Shown: positions 31,568 through 43,244 of the stretch, piece by piece
Numbering within the stretch: position 1 is the first letter of the stretch
How the letters are laid out: every line of letters begins with the position of its first letter
DNA from: Paraglaciecola psychrophila 170
GTDB lineage: Bacteria > Pseudomonadota > Gammaproteobacteria > Enterobacterales > Alteromonadaceae
Direction: 5' to 3'
Assembly (NCBI RefSeq): GCF_000347635.1
Contig: NC_020514.1
Span: 3,596,001 to 3,660,000, forward strand
DNA length: 64,000 nt
The notes under the pieces: generated by a model
The model's input: the letters and a program-made list of their open reading frames with translations, nothing else
What the model was told of the DNA's origin: nothing
Database searches by the model: none
Made by a program: the position numbers and the translations under genes

Positions 31568-31720
31568 ATGAAAAAACGCCCTACCATCATTTCTAGGAAT
31601 CGCTTAGGCAGCAACAGCAGAAGACGTCAACTGCTTAAACGAGTTCATCAAAAAGTGGCATCACGTCGCCAACATTTCCAAATAATAGAAGCGACTGAAG
31701 AATTAGCACTGGCCGGCTAA
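31568..31720 (+). CDS. Small basic protein (50 aa), unrecognised
   Basis: ATG 31568 is preceded by TAGGAG at 31556-31561, an excellent ribosome binding site. The product is strongly basic in its first 35 residues (MKKRPTIISRNRLG, SRRRQLLKRVHQ) with an acidic, hydrophobic tail (EATEELALAG). The composition recalls small nucleic-acid-binding proteins but no family is recognised. It ends 9 bp before the convergent tadA stop. Confidence 0.6.
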   Translation: MKKRPTIISRNRLGSNSRRRQLLKRVHQKVASRRQHFQIIEATEELALAG

Positions 31721-31729
31721 TACAGTTTA

Positions 31730-32242
<513 letters not shown>

Positions 32243-32394
32243 TTACGTTACTCAATTGGCCATTTTCGCCAAGTAACAAAATCAAAAACCTACTGTAAAA
32301 CCCTAACTATATGATATATATATATTTATAATTATGGTTCGATTATTTGCTTTGTAATTGGCATAAGCATAAACTTTTTACAAATCGTGACAAG

Positions 32395-32653
32395 GTGAAC
32401 GGGATAAAACATGAATTCACAGCAATAATAATAGTCGCAGTAATATGTTGGGCAATAGTCGAACTAGTCAATGGTCCAAAAAGTAAGAAAAAAAGATAAA
32501 AAAGAGGCCGACCAAGTCAACCTTGCACATAATCTTGAACGTGACATGGCTGTGATGCGTGAACGCATCGAAACCTTAGAAAAGATTGTAACCGATGAAA
32601 AATATGACCTTAATCGTCAATTCGATGAATTGAAAAAAGATAAGGTAGCCTAG
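32395..32653 (+). pseudogene. PspB-like single-TM coiled-coil protein split at an A7 tract
   Basis: A frame from GTG 32395 encodes a short polar start and a transmembrane helix (FTAIIIVAVICWAIVEL), then basic residues, and stops just past an A7 run (32488-32494). The +1 frame continues with KKDKKEADQ and a coiled coil, ERDMAVMRERIETLEKIV, followed by DEKYDLNRQFDEL. The RMRERIETLE-like segment resembles phage-shock protein PspB. Removing one A joins the two into one membrane-anchored protein of about 86 residues. No pspA or pspC is nearby. Whether the extra A is a real mutation, phase variation or a sequencing error cannot be told. Alternatively the downstream 60 residues may be translated alone from ATG 32471. 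Confidence 0.6.
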
Positions 32654-33851
32654 GGTATAAAGGACATTGAGGATTGAACTTTAAATTTGGCTTATACGCT
32701 ATTATTCATTGTTTTACTGTCTTGCCATTAATGTTGATTAAAGATGCATATAGCCCACTTCTTAGGTAGGCTTTTTAATGTGATTGAATAGATGAATTAC
32801 CTCAAAGCAGATGCCGAACATCCCCTTGTTGCAGCTGTTATTATTGCTTTAATTTTAATCATACACCACGTTATCTGTGATGAATCGACCTATGTGCAGT
32901 AACTGGCGATTTCTTAGAACATGTGTGCTTAAAGGATATAAATAATGAAAGAATAATATTACGGTTCGCCTTAATAATAACTCTGCTTGCCATAATAAAT
33001 TTTTGTTATGACCGATGGGTGGAGCATAGAACAAACAGCAGCTTAGTCCTTAGTCATGACAGGATGAAGTAGCTGAAAATGGAAAATAACCAGCCAATTA
33101 TATTCATGAAAACTTCGTGTCATGTGCCGCATCTTGGCCTCAACCTAGAAACAGTGCGTCTATTACTATAGAGATCAAAGTTCGACCAACAAGCGGGTAA
33201 GATTCGTATTTATGAGCTATTTCCTGTTGCAGTGGTGTGGTTGGGGATACCGCTGTTGTCAATTACAACTCGGTAACATTGGCTGAGAACTATAAGATGA
33301 GGCGCAAGCGTTCGACCACGGGTTTGATCGAGACATTGGTATACGATGGTAAAACCTGGAAGTTTATGTCCCTGACTAGCTTTGAAATCATATCTGCCGA
33401 CTAACTCACCCAACAGAGCAGCGGGGTAAAACCTTTAGTAATCAGATTTAAAGGTGACCTAGTTCCGATCTTTTAAGTTTGATTTAAAAAATCAACTTCC
33501 ACCATTAGCTTCAAAATGTGTTTCAAGCCAATTGACTATCCCGTAGTTTTTGACCGATATAAAAATAATCGGATGCCATAATTTAAAAAGTAAATAAGAT
33601 TGTAGCTGGACGTTTTTATTCATAGTTGTCCCATTAAATAATCCACCATTTGTGAAAATGCAAAGCATCTATGGTAAGAAATATTTTTTCTAGCAGTTAT
33701 TGTTTGGATTATGTTTGCTAATTGCTTTATTTCTACTCTCATTTGATACATATTTAAGTTCAATAGTCCATTTTATGTGAACTCAAAGCACTTCTGCCTA
33801 ATACAAAAATGGATGAGCTAGTAATACAGCCCTTATAAATAGAAGGTAACA
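32654..33851. other. 1.2-kb gene-poor, probably decayed interval
   Basis: No intact gene is supported. A 36-codon hydrophobic frame begins at ATG 32792 (HPLVAAVIIALILIIHHV). Near 33320-33404 a plus-strand frame ends with VYDGKTWKFMSLTSFEIISAD and a stop, which looks like the C-terminus of a lost gene because upstream frames are interrupted. The stretch precedes the quinohemoprotein gene. Confidence 0.4.
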
Positions 33852-36001
33852 ATGCATAAAATAATCATATTATTATCAATCTCTTTGGTTTTTCTCTGTG
33901 CTTGTGACAGAAGTGAAATATCTGACACAAAACCGCTTATTTCGGATACACACGTTGCAAGTCGAACGAATACAGTCACTGCTAAAAAGATTATTCAAGC
34001 TGACTCTTCTGGGTGGCTGTCACATGGACGTACATACTCAGAACAGCGGCATTCACCCCTGAACGAAATAAACACTGAGACCGTTGCAGAGCTTGGTTTG
34101 TTTTGGTCATTTGATTTAGGCACCAGTCGGGGTATTGAAGTAACGCCAATCGTGCATGACGGTATTATGTATGTCACATCGACTTGGAATATTGTGCATG
34201 CCCTTGACGCCAGAACGGGTGAGCCGTTATGGCGGTTTGATCCCATAGTGGATAAAGAACAAGCAAGTAAGGGCTGTTGTGACGCCGTAAATAGAGGTGT
34301 TGCTATTTGGGGTGACGCGGTATTTACCGCTACTATTGACGGCCGATTAATTTCACTCAATGCAAAAACAGGGCTTAAGAATTGGGATATCAGTACCATT
34401 GATAAATCTTACCCTTACACCATTACCGGCGCACCACGAGTTGTCAAAGGTAAGGTAATCATTGGTAATGGAGGAGCAGAACTTGGAGTACGGGGTTATA
34501 TCTCCGCTTATGATGCAATTACCGGCGAGCGAGTGTGGCGCTTTTTCACCGTACCAGGAAACCCAGCCGATGGCTTTGAAAATGAAACAATGGAAATGGC
34601 AGCAAAAACGTGGACTGGCAAATACTGGGCTGCTGGTGGCGGTGGCACCGCTTGGGATTCAATGGCTTATGATCCTGAATTAGACTTGTTATATGTTGGG
34701 GTAGGTAATGGTACTCCATGGAACCAAGCCATTCGTAGCCCTGATGGGGGCGACAACTTGTTCTTATCATCTATTGTTGCGGTGCGCCCCGATACTGGCG
34801 AATACGTGTGGCATTATCAAACGACACCCGGTGAAACGTGGGATTACACGGCAACGCAGCATATGATATTGGCGGAATTAAATATTGCTGGTAAAAACCG
34901 TAAAGTCATCATGCAAGCACCTAAAAATGGTTTTTTTTATGTAATTGACCGTACTACGGGTGCGTTTATTTCTGCGAAAAACTTTGTGCCCGTAACCTGG
35001 GCTACCCATATAGACCAAACCACGGGGCGGCCCGTTGAAACGGAGGGGGCACGTTACGTGGGTAAAACACCTGCGTTACAACTGCCAGGACCGCTTGGTG
35101 CTCATAATTGGCATCCTATGTCATATAGTCCAGATACAGGCTTAGTATATATTCCTGCCCAAGAAGCACCGCATGTGTATGCAAACCAATCTGATTATAA
35201 AAGAACCAACGGTTTTTGGAATACCGGTACAGAGCTTAGTGCAGCTGCGTTGCCCACTGATAAAGCAACGTTCAAAGCTTTAAAAGCGATGGTAAAAGGT
35301 CGCTTGTTAGCTTGGGATCCCGTCACTCAAAAGCCAGCGTGGTCTTTTGAACATGGCGGTCCTTGGAATGGTGGGGTGTTATCCACATCTGGAAACCTAG
35401 TTTTTCAAGGCACGGCTGATGCACATTTTGCCGCTTATGATGCCCTTACGGGTAAACGTAAATGGCGGTTTTATACACAAACAGGGGTGGTAGCAGCGCC
35501 TATTACCTATGAGCTGGACGGTGAACAATTTATAGCGATTGCTTCTGGTTGGGGCGGTTCTTATGTCTTGAGTGGGGGGGTGTTTTCCCAACCGGTAGCA
35601 AAGCTAATGTAGGCCGAGTAATGGTCTTCAAACTTGGAGCAAATGCCGCCTTACCAAAGTTACCAGACGCTAACTTTGTATTACCCGATCTGCCTAGGTT
35701 ACTCGATGTATCTGAAGCAACCCTCGCCATGGGTAATCGTGCCTACGACAATAATTGTCTAGTGTGCCATGGATTTCAAGCCTACTCTTCAGGCCTCATT
35801 CCAAACTTACGTTATTCTGCCATAACTAACAGCCAGCAGGCTTGGAATAGTGTGGTGGTCCGTGGGGGACTAGCAGAGCAAGGTATGCCAAACTTCGGCA
35901 AGATAATTGATGATGATACCGCAGAGGCAATAAGGGCGTATGTTATTTCTGAAGCAAACAGTGGGCGGAATCAGGAGTTCTACCAAACTGTCGAAAACTA
36001 A
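33852..36001 (+). pseudogene. Lipoprotein PQQ-dependent quinohemoprotein alcohol dehydrogenase, frameshifted at a G7 tract
   Basis: An AAGG precedes the ATG. The N-terminus is a lipoprotein signal (lipobox LCAC). The eight-bladed PQQ propeller shows the adjacent-Cys motif KGCCDAVNRG, an ENETMEMAAKTW segment and the active-site WDYTATQ, and repeated AYDA-TGE-W strands. The frame stops at 35612. In the adjacent frame SKANVGRVMVFKLG continues into a cytochrome c domain with CLVCHG near 35758. The break is a G7 run (35574-35580); eight Gs would restore a 716-residue type II quinohemoprotein dehydrogenase. Thr two positions after the WD Asp suggests a calcium rather than lanthanide enzyme. Likely oxidises alcohols in the periplasm. 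Confidence 0.88.
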
Positions 36002-36035
36002 GCCTTGTAAAGCGAGTCAGCCATAAAAAGTTAAG

Positions 36036-36089
36036 ACTAGACCCAGATGTTAAGCATTAAGATTTATGCAGCGCTGCAAAGGGTCTAGT
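36036..36089. terminator. Long inverted repeat after quinohemoprotein gene
   Basis: ACTAGACCC (36036-36044) and GGGTCTAGT (36081-36089) flank a loop that contains the palindrome TGCAGCGCTGCA (36067-36078). T-rich sequence follows on the plus strand. It overlaps the stop codon of the convergent acyltransferase gene. Confidence 0.6.
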
Positions 36090-37224
36090 TTATTTTTCTA
36101 ATATGAGCACATGCGTACATACTAAGTAACTTGTTTTGTTCTTCTTTAGATAGGTTGACTAATCTAGCTTGTAAATAATGAATAGCGGCAAGGGTGTAAT
36201 GGTCTGACTCGGCAACATCGCTACCTAAATCCTTGTCATCGTTGCTGAGCATGTCTGCGGCGACCTGCCCTGTAGAAAAAGAGTCATAACCTTGTAATAT
36301 TTGCTGATCGATGTGTGCAGCTACTTCTTTAGCGTTACTAAACTCGGATGCGAGAACCTCACCAAAATGAATATGCACTCTGCCCTTTTGACCGGTAATG
36401 CCGTTGACAATGCTTCTAACGTCTTCATTATCAGGCTTGTCATAACTACCTTCACGTTCGACTTTTTGTAATTCTTTGGCCTTATTGATGTCGCAGGGAT
36501 CAAACTCATAGGATATTGTCACAGGCACAATGCGTAAGCTTCGAATATATTGTGAAAACTCAACATCTTTAGTTTTATTTAATGCCAACATCGACACAAT
36601 AGCAGGATTAGTAATGTCATTACCGTCTTTTGCTCGTCCTTCCCTTTGTGCAATCCAAATATGCTGTTTCTCAGTATTTAGAGAGAATTCAATATATTCA
36701 CTTAATAGTTTGGCTGCCGACAGTTTCTCACGTCTATCAGTGGCTGAACGCTTAACAATAAAACACTTATTTAGCCTTATGAGGTCAGCAACCCATTCTT
36801 TTTTAAGTAAATTATCACCTACCGCAATCCGCACGGTATCTTGACCATTTATGTGTAATGCCCAGTTCACAAAAGCAGGGTCTAAGGCAATATCACGATG
36901 ATTGCTCATAAACAAACAGGTTTGAGATAAATCTAATCGGTCTAATCCACTCACAGTAAACGATTCTGTAGTCGTGTTAATCATTCTCTCCATATAAGGT
37001 TCAACTAAGCGTTGAAAATCTCTATGTGTGGTGACTTTATTGATCTGTTTGATAATGTAATGGCGAGTAAATAAACCTAGAGCTGGTCGCATAAATCGAG
37101 GCCAAGCGCTAAACTTGAAAGCGACGATGCTCTCGATGAATTCTTTATTATTAAAAAGTTTCGGTAAAACCACACATAAATCTGCGTCGTCAAAGGGCCG
37201 AATTGAGTCAAATTTAGTAGGCAT
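36085..37224 (-). CDS. PlsC-type glycerophospholipid acyltransferase family protein
   Basis: From ATG 37224 the product has 379 residues. The acyltransferase domain starts with the HX4D motif in MSNHRDIALDP near residue 110 and includes FIVKRSATDRREKLSA and WIAQREGRAKDGND, corresponding to the glycerophosphate-binding blocks of the 1-acylglycerol-3-phosphate acyltransferase family. The long N-terminal region and the roughly 100-residue C-terminal helical tail exceed typical PlsC size. No membrane helices stand out. Substrate unknown; possible role in phospholipid or lipid A remodelling. Confidence 0.85.
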   Translation of the reverse strand: MPTKFDSIRPFDDADLCVVLPKLFNNKEFIESIVAFKFSAWPRFMRPALGLFTRHYIIKQINKVTTHRDFQRLVEPYMERMINTTTESFTVSGLDRLDLSQTCLFMSNHRDIALDPAFVNWALHINGQDTVRIAVGDNLLKKEWVADLIRLNKCFIVKRSATDRREKLSAAKLLSEYIEFSLNTEKQHIWIAQREGRAKDGNDITNPAIVSMLALNKTKDVEFSQYIRSLRIVPVTISYEFDPCDINKAKELQKVEREGSYDKPDNEDVRSIVNGITGQKGRVHIHFGEVLASEFSNAKEVAAHIDQQILQGYDSFSTGQVAADMLSNDDKDLGSDVAESDHYTLAAIHYLQARLVNLSKEEQNKLLSMYACAHIRKIN

Positions 37225-37353
37225 ATTATTTTTATTGTTTCTACTGTAAAAAAGGTGGCATATTTTGCCGTCTAATTTGCCAACGGGCAAATTGTTTAGT
37301 GATGGTCTGCTCAGTAAACACAGATTTTTACTATCAGGTCGACTAAAAACAAT

Positions 37354-37907
37354 TTAATTTTCATCTAATTGTAAGGCTTTCCAGTTTACTTCCACTTGCT
37401 CATGTTGACCGGCCACAAATGCAGATTCACCGCTCAAAGTGACTGACAAGTCCATAGTCCGAGCAAGCAAACAACTCAACGCTTGAACCTCTTGCCAATC
37501 AAAACTGAGTACATTCACCGGCAAGGTACTAAATTGTGCTTGTGATTGTTTCCACCAGGCACTGGATTTTGAATTAAAACTGTACACATAAGTTTGTTTT
37601 GCCAAGCGACAACTTTTTTGATTCTTTCAAAACTAGGTTCGCCAACATCGACCCAAAGATATAGCTGATCATCTAAACCTCGCAACCAAATATCAGGCTC
37701 ATCAATAGCGCTTAAACCTTTAGTAAAAGCCATCAAGTTTTCGTGGTCTTGATAAGCATGCAAACAAAACACTAATACTCGCACCATCATTCGTTCTTTG
37801 GTTTCTGATGGGTGTAAAGCAACAGTTAAGTTAAGAGAATCAAAATAGTCATGATTGAGATCAGATACAGATAGCTTGAATTTATATATGGTTGGCTTTA
37901 AAGCCAT
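37354..37907 (-). pseudogene. yaeQ: YaeQ family protein, frameshifted at a T6/A6 tract
   Basis: The N-terminal frame (from 37907) gives MALKPTIYKFKLSVSDLNHDYFDS and WVDVGEPSFERIKK, the C-terminal frame LAKQTYVYSFNSKSSAWWK and DLSVTLSG, together a complete YaeQ of about 184 residues. The frame changes at the A6 run on the minus strand (37614-37619); seven As would read RIKKSCRLAKQTYVYSF. YaeQ has a PD-(D/E)XK nuclease-like fold; its function is poorly defined. All other positions look conserved, so a base-calling error is quite possible. Confidence 0.88.
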
Positions 37908-37949
37908 AGGAACATCCAGAATATTAAGGCATACGTGTGAGGCAGCCGA

Positions 37950-38408
37950 TTAAGATAATTTCATTTCAATTAGCGTGGTTTTAAAACCTAGCTTTTCGTA
38001 GGCTTTCAGTGCTGAATTATTGTCAGCATAAGCTTCAAGATAAAAATCATTCATACCTTGAGATTTTCCCCAATTGATTAACGCTTGGATAATAAATTGA
38101 TTGATACCTCGTCCTCTGTGAGTGGGTGCGACGAACATAAATCCAAGATAAGCATGAAACTCATGGGTTAAATGTGCTTTTGACTTTTTGATTCGAGCAT
38201 AGCCGGATCCTACAATCACCCCATCCTCTTCAGCGACCATTACGCTGGAGCTTTCACCATCAATTAACGCCCCAATATCGTAATAACAAATATATTCAGA
38301 CTTTAAACAATCATTAAAAGGTCGCTCTGTTGCGATAATGCTTTGCTCAAACCCCCGCAATATCGGCAAATCTGCTGACACAGCGGCTCTTATTATTAGC
38401 TTACTCAT
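37950..38408 (-). CDS. GNAT family N-acetyltransferase
   Basis: 152 residues with the GNAT fold: VIVGSGYARI strand, the acetyl-CoA pyrophosphate-binding loop in FVAPTHRGRGINQFII, and the C-terminal YADNNSALKAYEKLGFKT. The acceptor cannot be predicted; closeness to RimI-like enzymes is superficial. It lies between yaeQ and guaA on the same strand. Confidence 0.9.
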   Translation of the reverse strand: MSKLIIRAAVSADLPILRGFEQSIIATERPFNDCLKSEYICYYDIGALIDGESSSVMVAEEDGVIVGSGYARIKKSKAHLTHEFHAYLGFMFVAPTHRGRGINQFIIQALINWGKSQGMNDFYLEAYADNNSALKAYEKLGFKTTLIEMKLS

Positions 38409-38450
38409 AGGGCGTTTTCGCCTTCTTGATTTAGTGGGTTAATGACTAGT

Positions 38451-40029
38451 TTATTCCCACTCAATGGTAGCTGGCGGTTTACCTGAAATATCATAAACCA
38501 CACGGGAAATCCCATCAATTTCGTTGATAATACGATTCGATACTTTGCCTAGGAAATCATAAGGCAAGTGTGCCCAATGCGCGGTCATAAAATCGATGGT
38601 TTCTACCGCTCTTAATGACACTACCCAATCATACTTGCGAACGTCCCCCATCACACCGACAGATTTAACCGGCAAAAATACGGTAAAAGCTTGGCTGACT
38701 TTCTGATACAAGTCAGCCGTGTGTAATTCATCAATAAAAATTGCATCAGCGCGACGCAACAAATCACAATATTCTTTTTTGTACTTCACCTAAAACCCGC
38801 ACACCTAAACCCGGTCCTGGGAAAGGATGGCGATATAACATATCGTAAGGTAAACCCAGCTCTAAACCAATTTTGCGCACTTCATCTTTGAAAAGTTCTC
38901 GCAATGGTTCCACTAAACCCATCTTCATATTAGCGGGTAAGCCACCAACATTGTGGTGTGATTTAATCACATGTGCTTTACCGGTTGCAGAAGCTGCAGA
39001 CTCAATAACATCAGGATAAATAGTGCCTTGTGCCAGCCACTTAGCATTCACTAACTTTTTAGACTCTTCGTCAAACACTTCAACAAATATGCGTCCAATG
39101 ATTTTGCGTTTAGCCTCAGGCTCAGAAGTGCCCGCTAAGGCGTCGAGAAATCTATCTTCAGCTTCAATTTTGCGGATATTCAGGCCAAAATGATCGCCAA
39201 ACATATCCATAACTTGTTGCCCTTCATTAAGACGCAACAACCCGTTATCCACAAACACACAAGTCAAATTTTCACCAATAGCGCGATGTAATAGCATAGC
39301 CACAACAGAAGAATCAACACCACCGGATAAACCGAGAATAACTTGGTCATCACCGATTTGCTGTTTCATTTTCTGTATTGAATTTTCGATGATAGCCGCA
39401 GGTGTCCATAACTTTTCGCAACCACATATGTCTAATATAAAATGCGATAAAATTCTTTCACCTTGGTGAGTGTGAGTCACTTCAGGGTGAAATTGAACCC
39501 CATAAAATTGTTTGTCCTTATTCACAAAAGCCGCAAATGGGCAACTATCAGTCTTGGCTGTAGTCACAAACCCAGGAGGTGCGACGCTTACCTTGTCACC
39601 ATGACTCATCCAAACATCAAGCAGGGCATTACCGTTGGCACCTACGTGGTCTTCAATGTTGTTCAACAACGCCATATCACTGATCACTTCGACTTGTGCA
39701 TAGCCGAATTCACGTTTATTTGAACCTTGTACCGCACCGCCAAGCTGCTCAGCCATCACTTGCATGCCATAACAGATTCCCAATACAGGCACGCCTGCTT
39801 GATACACATATTCAGGTGCTCTTGGAGAATTTTCAGCATGCACAGACTCTGGACCACCAGATAAAATAATACCGTTGGGGTTAAACTCGCGGATCTGCTC
39901 TTCGCTGACATCCCATGCCCAAAGCTCACAATAAACGCCAATCTCTCTGACACGGCGGGCAATCAACTGGGTATATTGTGATCCAAAATCGAGGATCAAA
40001 ATACGTTGGTCATGGATATCTAAGCTCAT
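38451..40029 (-). pseudogene. guaA: GMP synthase (glutamine-hydrolysing), frameshifted at a T6/A6 tract
   Basis: The first frame covers the class I glutamine amidotransferase (nucleophile in VLGICYGMQ near residue 86, HPEVTHT triad part), the ATP-pyrophosphatase P-loop [11 protein letters not shown] near 235 and most of the C-terminal domain to GVRVLGEV. The second frame supplies [19 protein letters not shown] to the terminal PPATIEWE. The total span is 1579 bases, exactly one more than needed for the 525-residue GuaA. The extra base lies in the run at 38775-38780. Because GuaA is needed for guanine nucleotide synthesis and guaB is intact next to it, a sequencing error is likely. It converts XMP to GMP. 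Confidence 0.93.
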
Positions 40030-40103
40030 TTGGGTACTCTTTTAAAAAATAGAATATGAACGCTACTTGATTCGCAAACAACGTTCATTGGAAATAATAG
40101 AAA

Positions 40104-41573
40104 CTAACCTAACCGGTAGTTTGGTGCTTCTTTAGTAATACTCACATCATGCACATGGGACTCTCCCATACCAGCAGATGTCACTTTCACAAACTGTGGT
40201 TTAGTTCGCAACTCTTCAATAGTAGCGCACCCCGTTAATCCCATTGCTGAGCGTAAACCACCCATTTGTTGGTGAATAATGTTTGAGATAGGTCCTTTGT
40301 AAGCAACACGGCCTTCGATGCCTTCAGGCACTAATTTCTCTGCACTCTTACTATCTTGGAAATACCTATCAGAAGAGCCATTATTTTGATCCATAGCACC
40401 TAAAGACCCCATACCACGGTAGGATTTGTAATAACGACCTTGATATAACTCAACTTCGCCAGGCGCTTCTTCTGTTCCTGCCAGCAAACTACCGACCATC
40501 ACTGAACTAGCTCCTGCGGCTAAAGCTTTTGCAATATCACCAGAAAAACGAATACCACCATCAGCAATCACTGGCACATCAGTGCCTTTAAGAGCCTCAA
40601 CCGCATCTGATACCGCAGTGATTTGCGGAACGCCACACCCTGTAACAATTCGGGTAGTACAAATAGAACCTGGGCCTATTCCTACTTTAACCGCATCAAC
40701 ACCTGCATCAGCTAGGGCTTTTGCTCCTTCACCTGTAGCAACATTACCAGCAATTAACTGCACGTCTGGATAATCTTGACGTACCTTCCTGACTCGATCT
40801 ATGACACCTTGTGAATGTCCGTGGGAAGTATCGATCAGTAATACGTCAACACCTGCTTCAATTAAAGCCTTTATACGTTCATCGGTTCCAGGTCCCACAC
40901 TGACGGCAGCACCTACCCGTAAACGGCCTAATTCGTCTTTACAAGCGTTAGGTTTGCTTTCTGCTTTTTGGAAATCTTTAACGGTAATCATGCCTTTCAA
41001 TTTGAAAGCATCGTCTACCACTAGAATTTTTTCTATGCGGGACTCATGCATTAACTCAAGCACTTGATCAGATGGGGCGCCCTCTTTAACTGTAACCAAG
41101 TCATCTTTCTTAGTCATAACACTAGAAATAGGTTGCTCTAAGCTTTTTTCAAAACGTAAATCACGACCAGTCACTATACCGATTAGGTTGTTGTCTTTAT
41201 CCACAACTGGAAAACCAGAAAAACCATGCCTTTTACTCAAGGCATTAATTTCAGCAATCGTAGCTGTGGGTAAAACGGTAACGGGATCAGACACCACGCC
41301 ACTTTCGTATTTCTTTACAGTGCGAACATGTTCAGCCTGTTGTTCTGGCGTCATGTTTTTATGAATAAATCCAATACCACCTTCTTGTGCCAATGCAATA
41401 GCTAAACGCGCTTCAGAAACGGTGTCCATTGCGGCAGAAATCAGGGGTATATTTAAGTTAACACCGCGGGTTAATCTTGTTTTAAGATTAGCGGTATGGG
41501 GGAGAACAGTTGAGTGCCCGGGTACTAACAAAACATCGTCAAACGTAAGGGCTTCTTTAGCGATCCTTAACAT
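40104..41573 (-). CDS. guaB: Inosine-5'-monophosphate dehydrogenase
   Basis: 489 residues. A TIM barrel interrupted by two CBS domains (about 95-205). The catalytic Cys lies in [15 protein letters not shown] near residue 305, followed by the flap with [10 protein letters not shown] and the Arg/Tyr region NGSSDRYF. It oxidises IMP to XMP with NAD, the committed step to GMP, and precedes guaA by 74 bp in the conserved guaB-guaA operon. It is divergent from xseA, as in E. coli. Confidence 0.98.
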   Translation of the reverse strand: MLRIAKEALTFDDVLLVPGHSTVLPHTANLKTRLTRGVNLNIPLISAAMDTVSEARLAIALAQEGGIGFIHKNMTPEQQAEHVRTVKKYESGVVSDPVTVLPTATIAEINALSKRHGFSGFPVVDKDNNLIGIVTGRDLRFEKSLEQPISSVMTKKDDLVTVKEGAPSDQVLELMHESRIEKILVVDDAFKLKGMITVKDFQKAESKPNACKDELGRLRVGAAVSVGPGTDERIKALIEAGVDVLLIDTSHGHSQGVIDRVRKVRQDYPDVQLIAGNVATGEGAKALADAGVDAVKVGIGPGSICTTRIVTGCGVPQITAVSDAVEALKGTDVPVIADGGIRFSGDIAKALAAGASSVMVGSLLAGTEEAPGEVELYQGRYYKSYRGMGSLGAMDQNNGSSDRYFQDSKSAEKLVPEGIEGRVAYKGPISNIIHQQMGGLRSAMGLTGCATIEELRTKPQFVKVTSAGMGESHVHDVSITKEAPNYRLG

Positions 41574-41711
41574 GCAATATCACCTATAAATGCGGATTTA
41601 ATTGCGGCGCAATTCTAGCGGCTTTAAGCATATCAGTCTAGATATATATCAGAATTGGCAGTAAATCAGGTAAACTTATTGATAATGTTTTATTAGAGAA
41701 CCCTGCAATCA

Positions 41712-43055
41712 ATGTTTACTGTCCAAACCTCAGCAAAAAACATCCTTACTGTTAGCAAACTCAATCGTTTAGCACGCTCGGTTTTAGAATCTGAAATTGG
41801 TCAAATTTGGCTTTCAGCTGAAATTTCAAATTTTGTTGCGGCTAGCTCTGGTCATTGGTATTTCACCCTGAAAGATGATCGTGCGCAGGTCAAAGGAGCA
41901 ATGTTTAAAGGTGCAAACCGCAAAGTGCATCAAAAACCTAAAGAAGGTGACAAAGTTTTAGTTAAAGCCAACATCAGCTTGTATGAGCCCAGAGGTGATT
42001 ACCAAATCATCGTTGAGCATATGGAACCAGAAGGTGAAGGGCAACTTAAACAACAATTCGAAATGTTGAAACGGCAATTGGCCTCAGAAGGCATTTTTGC
42101 ACAAGATTATAAAAAACCAATACCCGAAACTGTACTAAAAGTAGGTATTGTTACCTCACCCACAGGTGCCGCTTTACATGATATTTTGACCGTTCTGCAA
42201 CGCCGTAACCCTGCCATTGAGGTGATTATTTATCCGAGTCAAGTCCAAGGTGATAGCGCAGTTTCTCTTATTTGTGCGGCGATTACTCAAGCTAACCTCA
42301 GAAAAGAAGTAGATGTATTAATTGTTGGCAGAGGTGGCGGCTCTTTAGAAGATCTCTGGTGCTTTAACAGTGAACTGGTGGCCAGAAAAATATTCGCCTC
42401 TTCAATTCCCATAATCAGTGCTGTGGGTCACGAAATAGATGTGAGCATTGCTGATTTTGTAGCGGATATGCGTGCCCCAACACCTTCAGCAGCCGCCGAG
42501 CTGGTCAGTCAAGATCAGTCAACTTTGCACAATAAAACCCTTGCCCTACAAGATAAGCTAATTAAAGCTTTTAGTCGTTTGCAACAAGTACTACTTCATC
42601 AGCATCAGACTTTAAATCAACGATTACTGCAAAATCATCCACAAAAGCAACTAGAACAAAAGAGTCAGTATGTCGATCAACTACAAGCTTCGTTGCAATC
42701 TGCATTCAAACAAAAACTGACTCAGGCAAAACAACAACAACAGCATATACATAGTCGCCTTTCTTTATCTTCGCCCCAAAAACTGCTGCAACGTCATCAA
42801 ATAAGGTTGCAGGACCTGCAAACTAGACTACAAAGAAGCTGTCAACAGTTAATAGAAAACAAACAGCAAAAGTTACTTAATAATATGCATCTATTAGACA
42901 CAGTAAGCCCATTAGCCACATTGGCAAGGGGTTACAGCATTAGTTTTAAGCAGGGAAAAATAGTTAAAACCACTCAACAAGTTCAAATTGGGGATGTCTT
43001 AGTGACTCGTTTAGAAGACGGAGAAGTATACAGTGAAATCAATCAGATAAAGTAG
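41712..43055 (+). CDS. xseA: Exodeoxyribonuclease VII large subunit
   Basis: 447 residues: N-terminal OB fold (LNRLARSVLESEIGQIWLSAEISNF ... GHWYFTLKDD), catalytic domain with VGIVTSPTGAALHDI, IVGRGGGSLEDLWCFN and SAVGHEIDVSIADFVADMRAPTPSAAAEL, then a long coiled coil rich in Gln/Leu (about 275-390) and a C-terminal LARGYSI segment. With XseB it degrades single-stranded DNA to short oligonucleotides. It faces away from guaB with about 140 bp between them. Confidence 0.97.
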   Translation: MFTVQTSAKNILTVSKLNRLARSVLESEIGQIWLSAEISNFVAASSGHWYFTLKDDRAQVKGAMFKGANRKVHQKPKEGDKVLVKANISLYEPRGDYQIIVEHMEPEGEGQLKQQFEMLKRQLASEGIFAQDYKKPIPETVLKVGIVTSPTGAALHDILTVLQRRNPAIEVIIYPSQVQGDSAVSLICAAITQANLRKEVDVLIVGRGGGSLEDLWCFNSELVARKIFASSIPIISAVGHEIDVSIADFVADMRAPTPSAAAELVSQDQSTLHNKTLALQDKLIKAFSRLQQVLLHQHQTLNQRLLQNHPQKQLEQKSQYVDQLQASLQSAFKQKLTQAKQQQQHIHSRLSLSSPQKLLQRHQIRLQDLQTRLQRSCQQLIENKQQKLLNNMHLLDTVSPLATLARGYSISFKQGKIVKTTQQVQIGDVLVTRLEDGEVYSEINQIK

Positions 43056-43244
43056 TCACTAACTTGAGTATGATTATTTTGTGGGTAACTTAATAAGTTC
43101 GCACTTAACTTCAACCTATCTAAAACGTATATACCAAGTTAATTTAAGTTCATTTTTCATACAAATTTTGTTGGGAAACATGTATCGTTTACTGTAAGTT
43201 ATAATTGGTTATGTATAGCATTTAACAAAGAGCTTACTGATTAA

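Noticed and set aside
32315..32335. AT-dinucleotide run near ATATATATATTTAT.
   Set aside because: Short and imperfect; expected in AT-rich intergenic DNA and not evidence of an origin.
33210..33413. 67-residue minus-strand frame in the decayed interval.
   Set aside because: The opposite strand ends in a more protein-like C-terminus (VYDGKTWKFMSL...), so this frame is probably its shadow.
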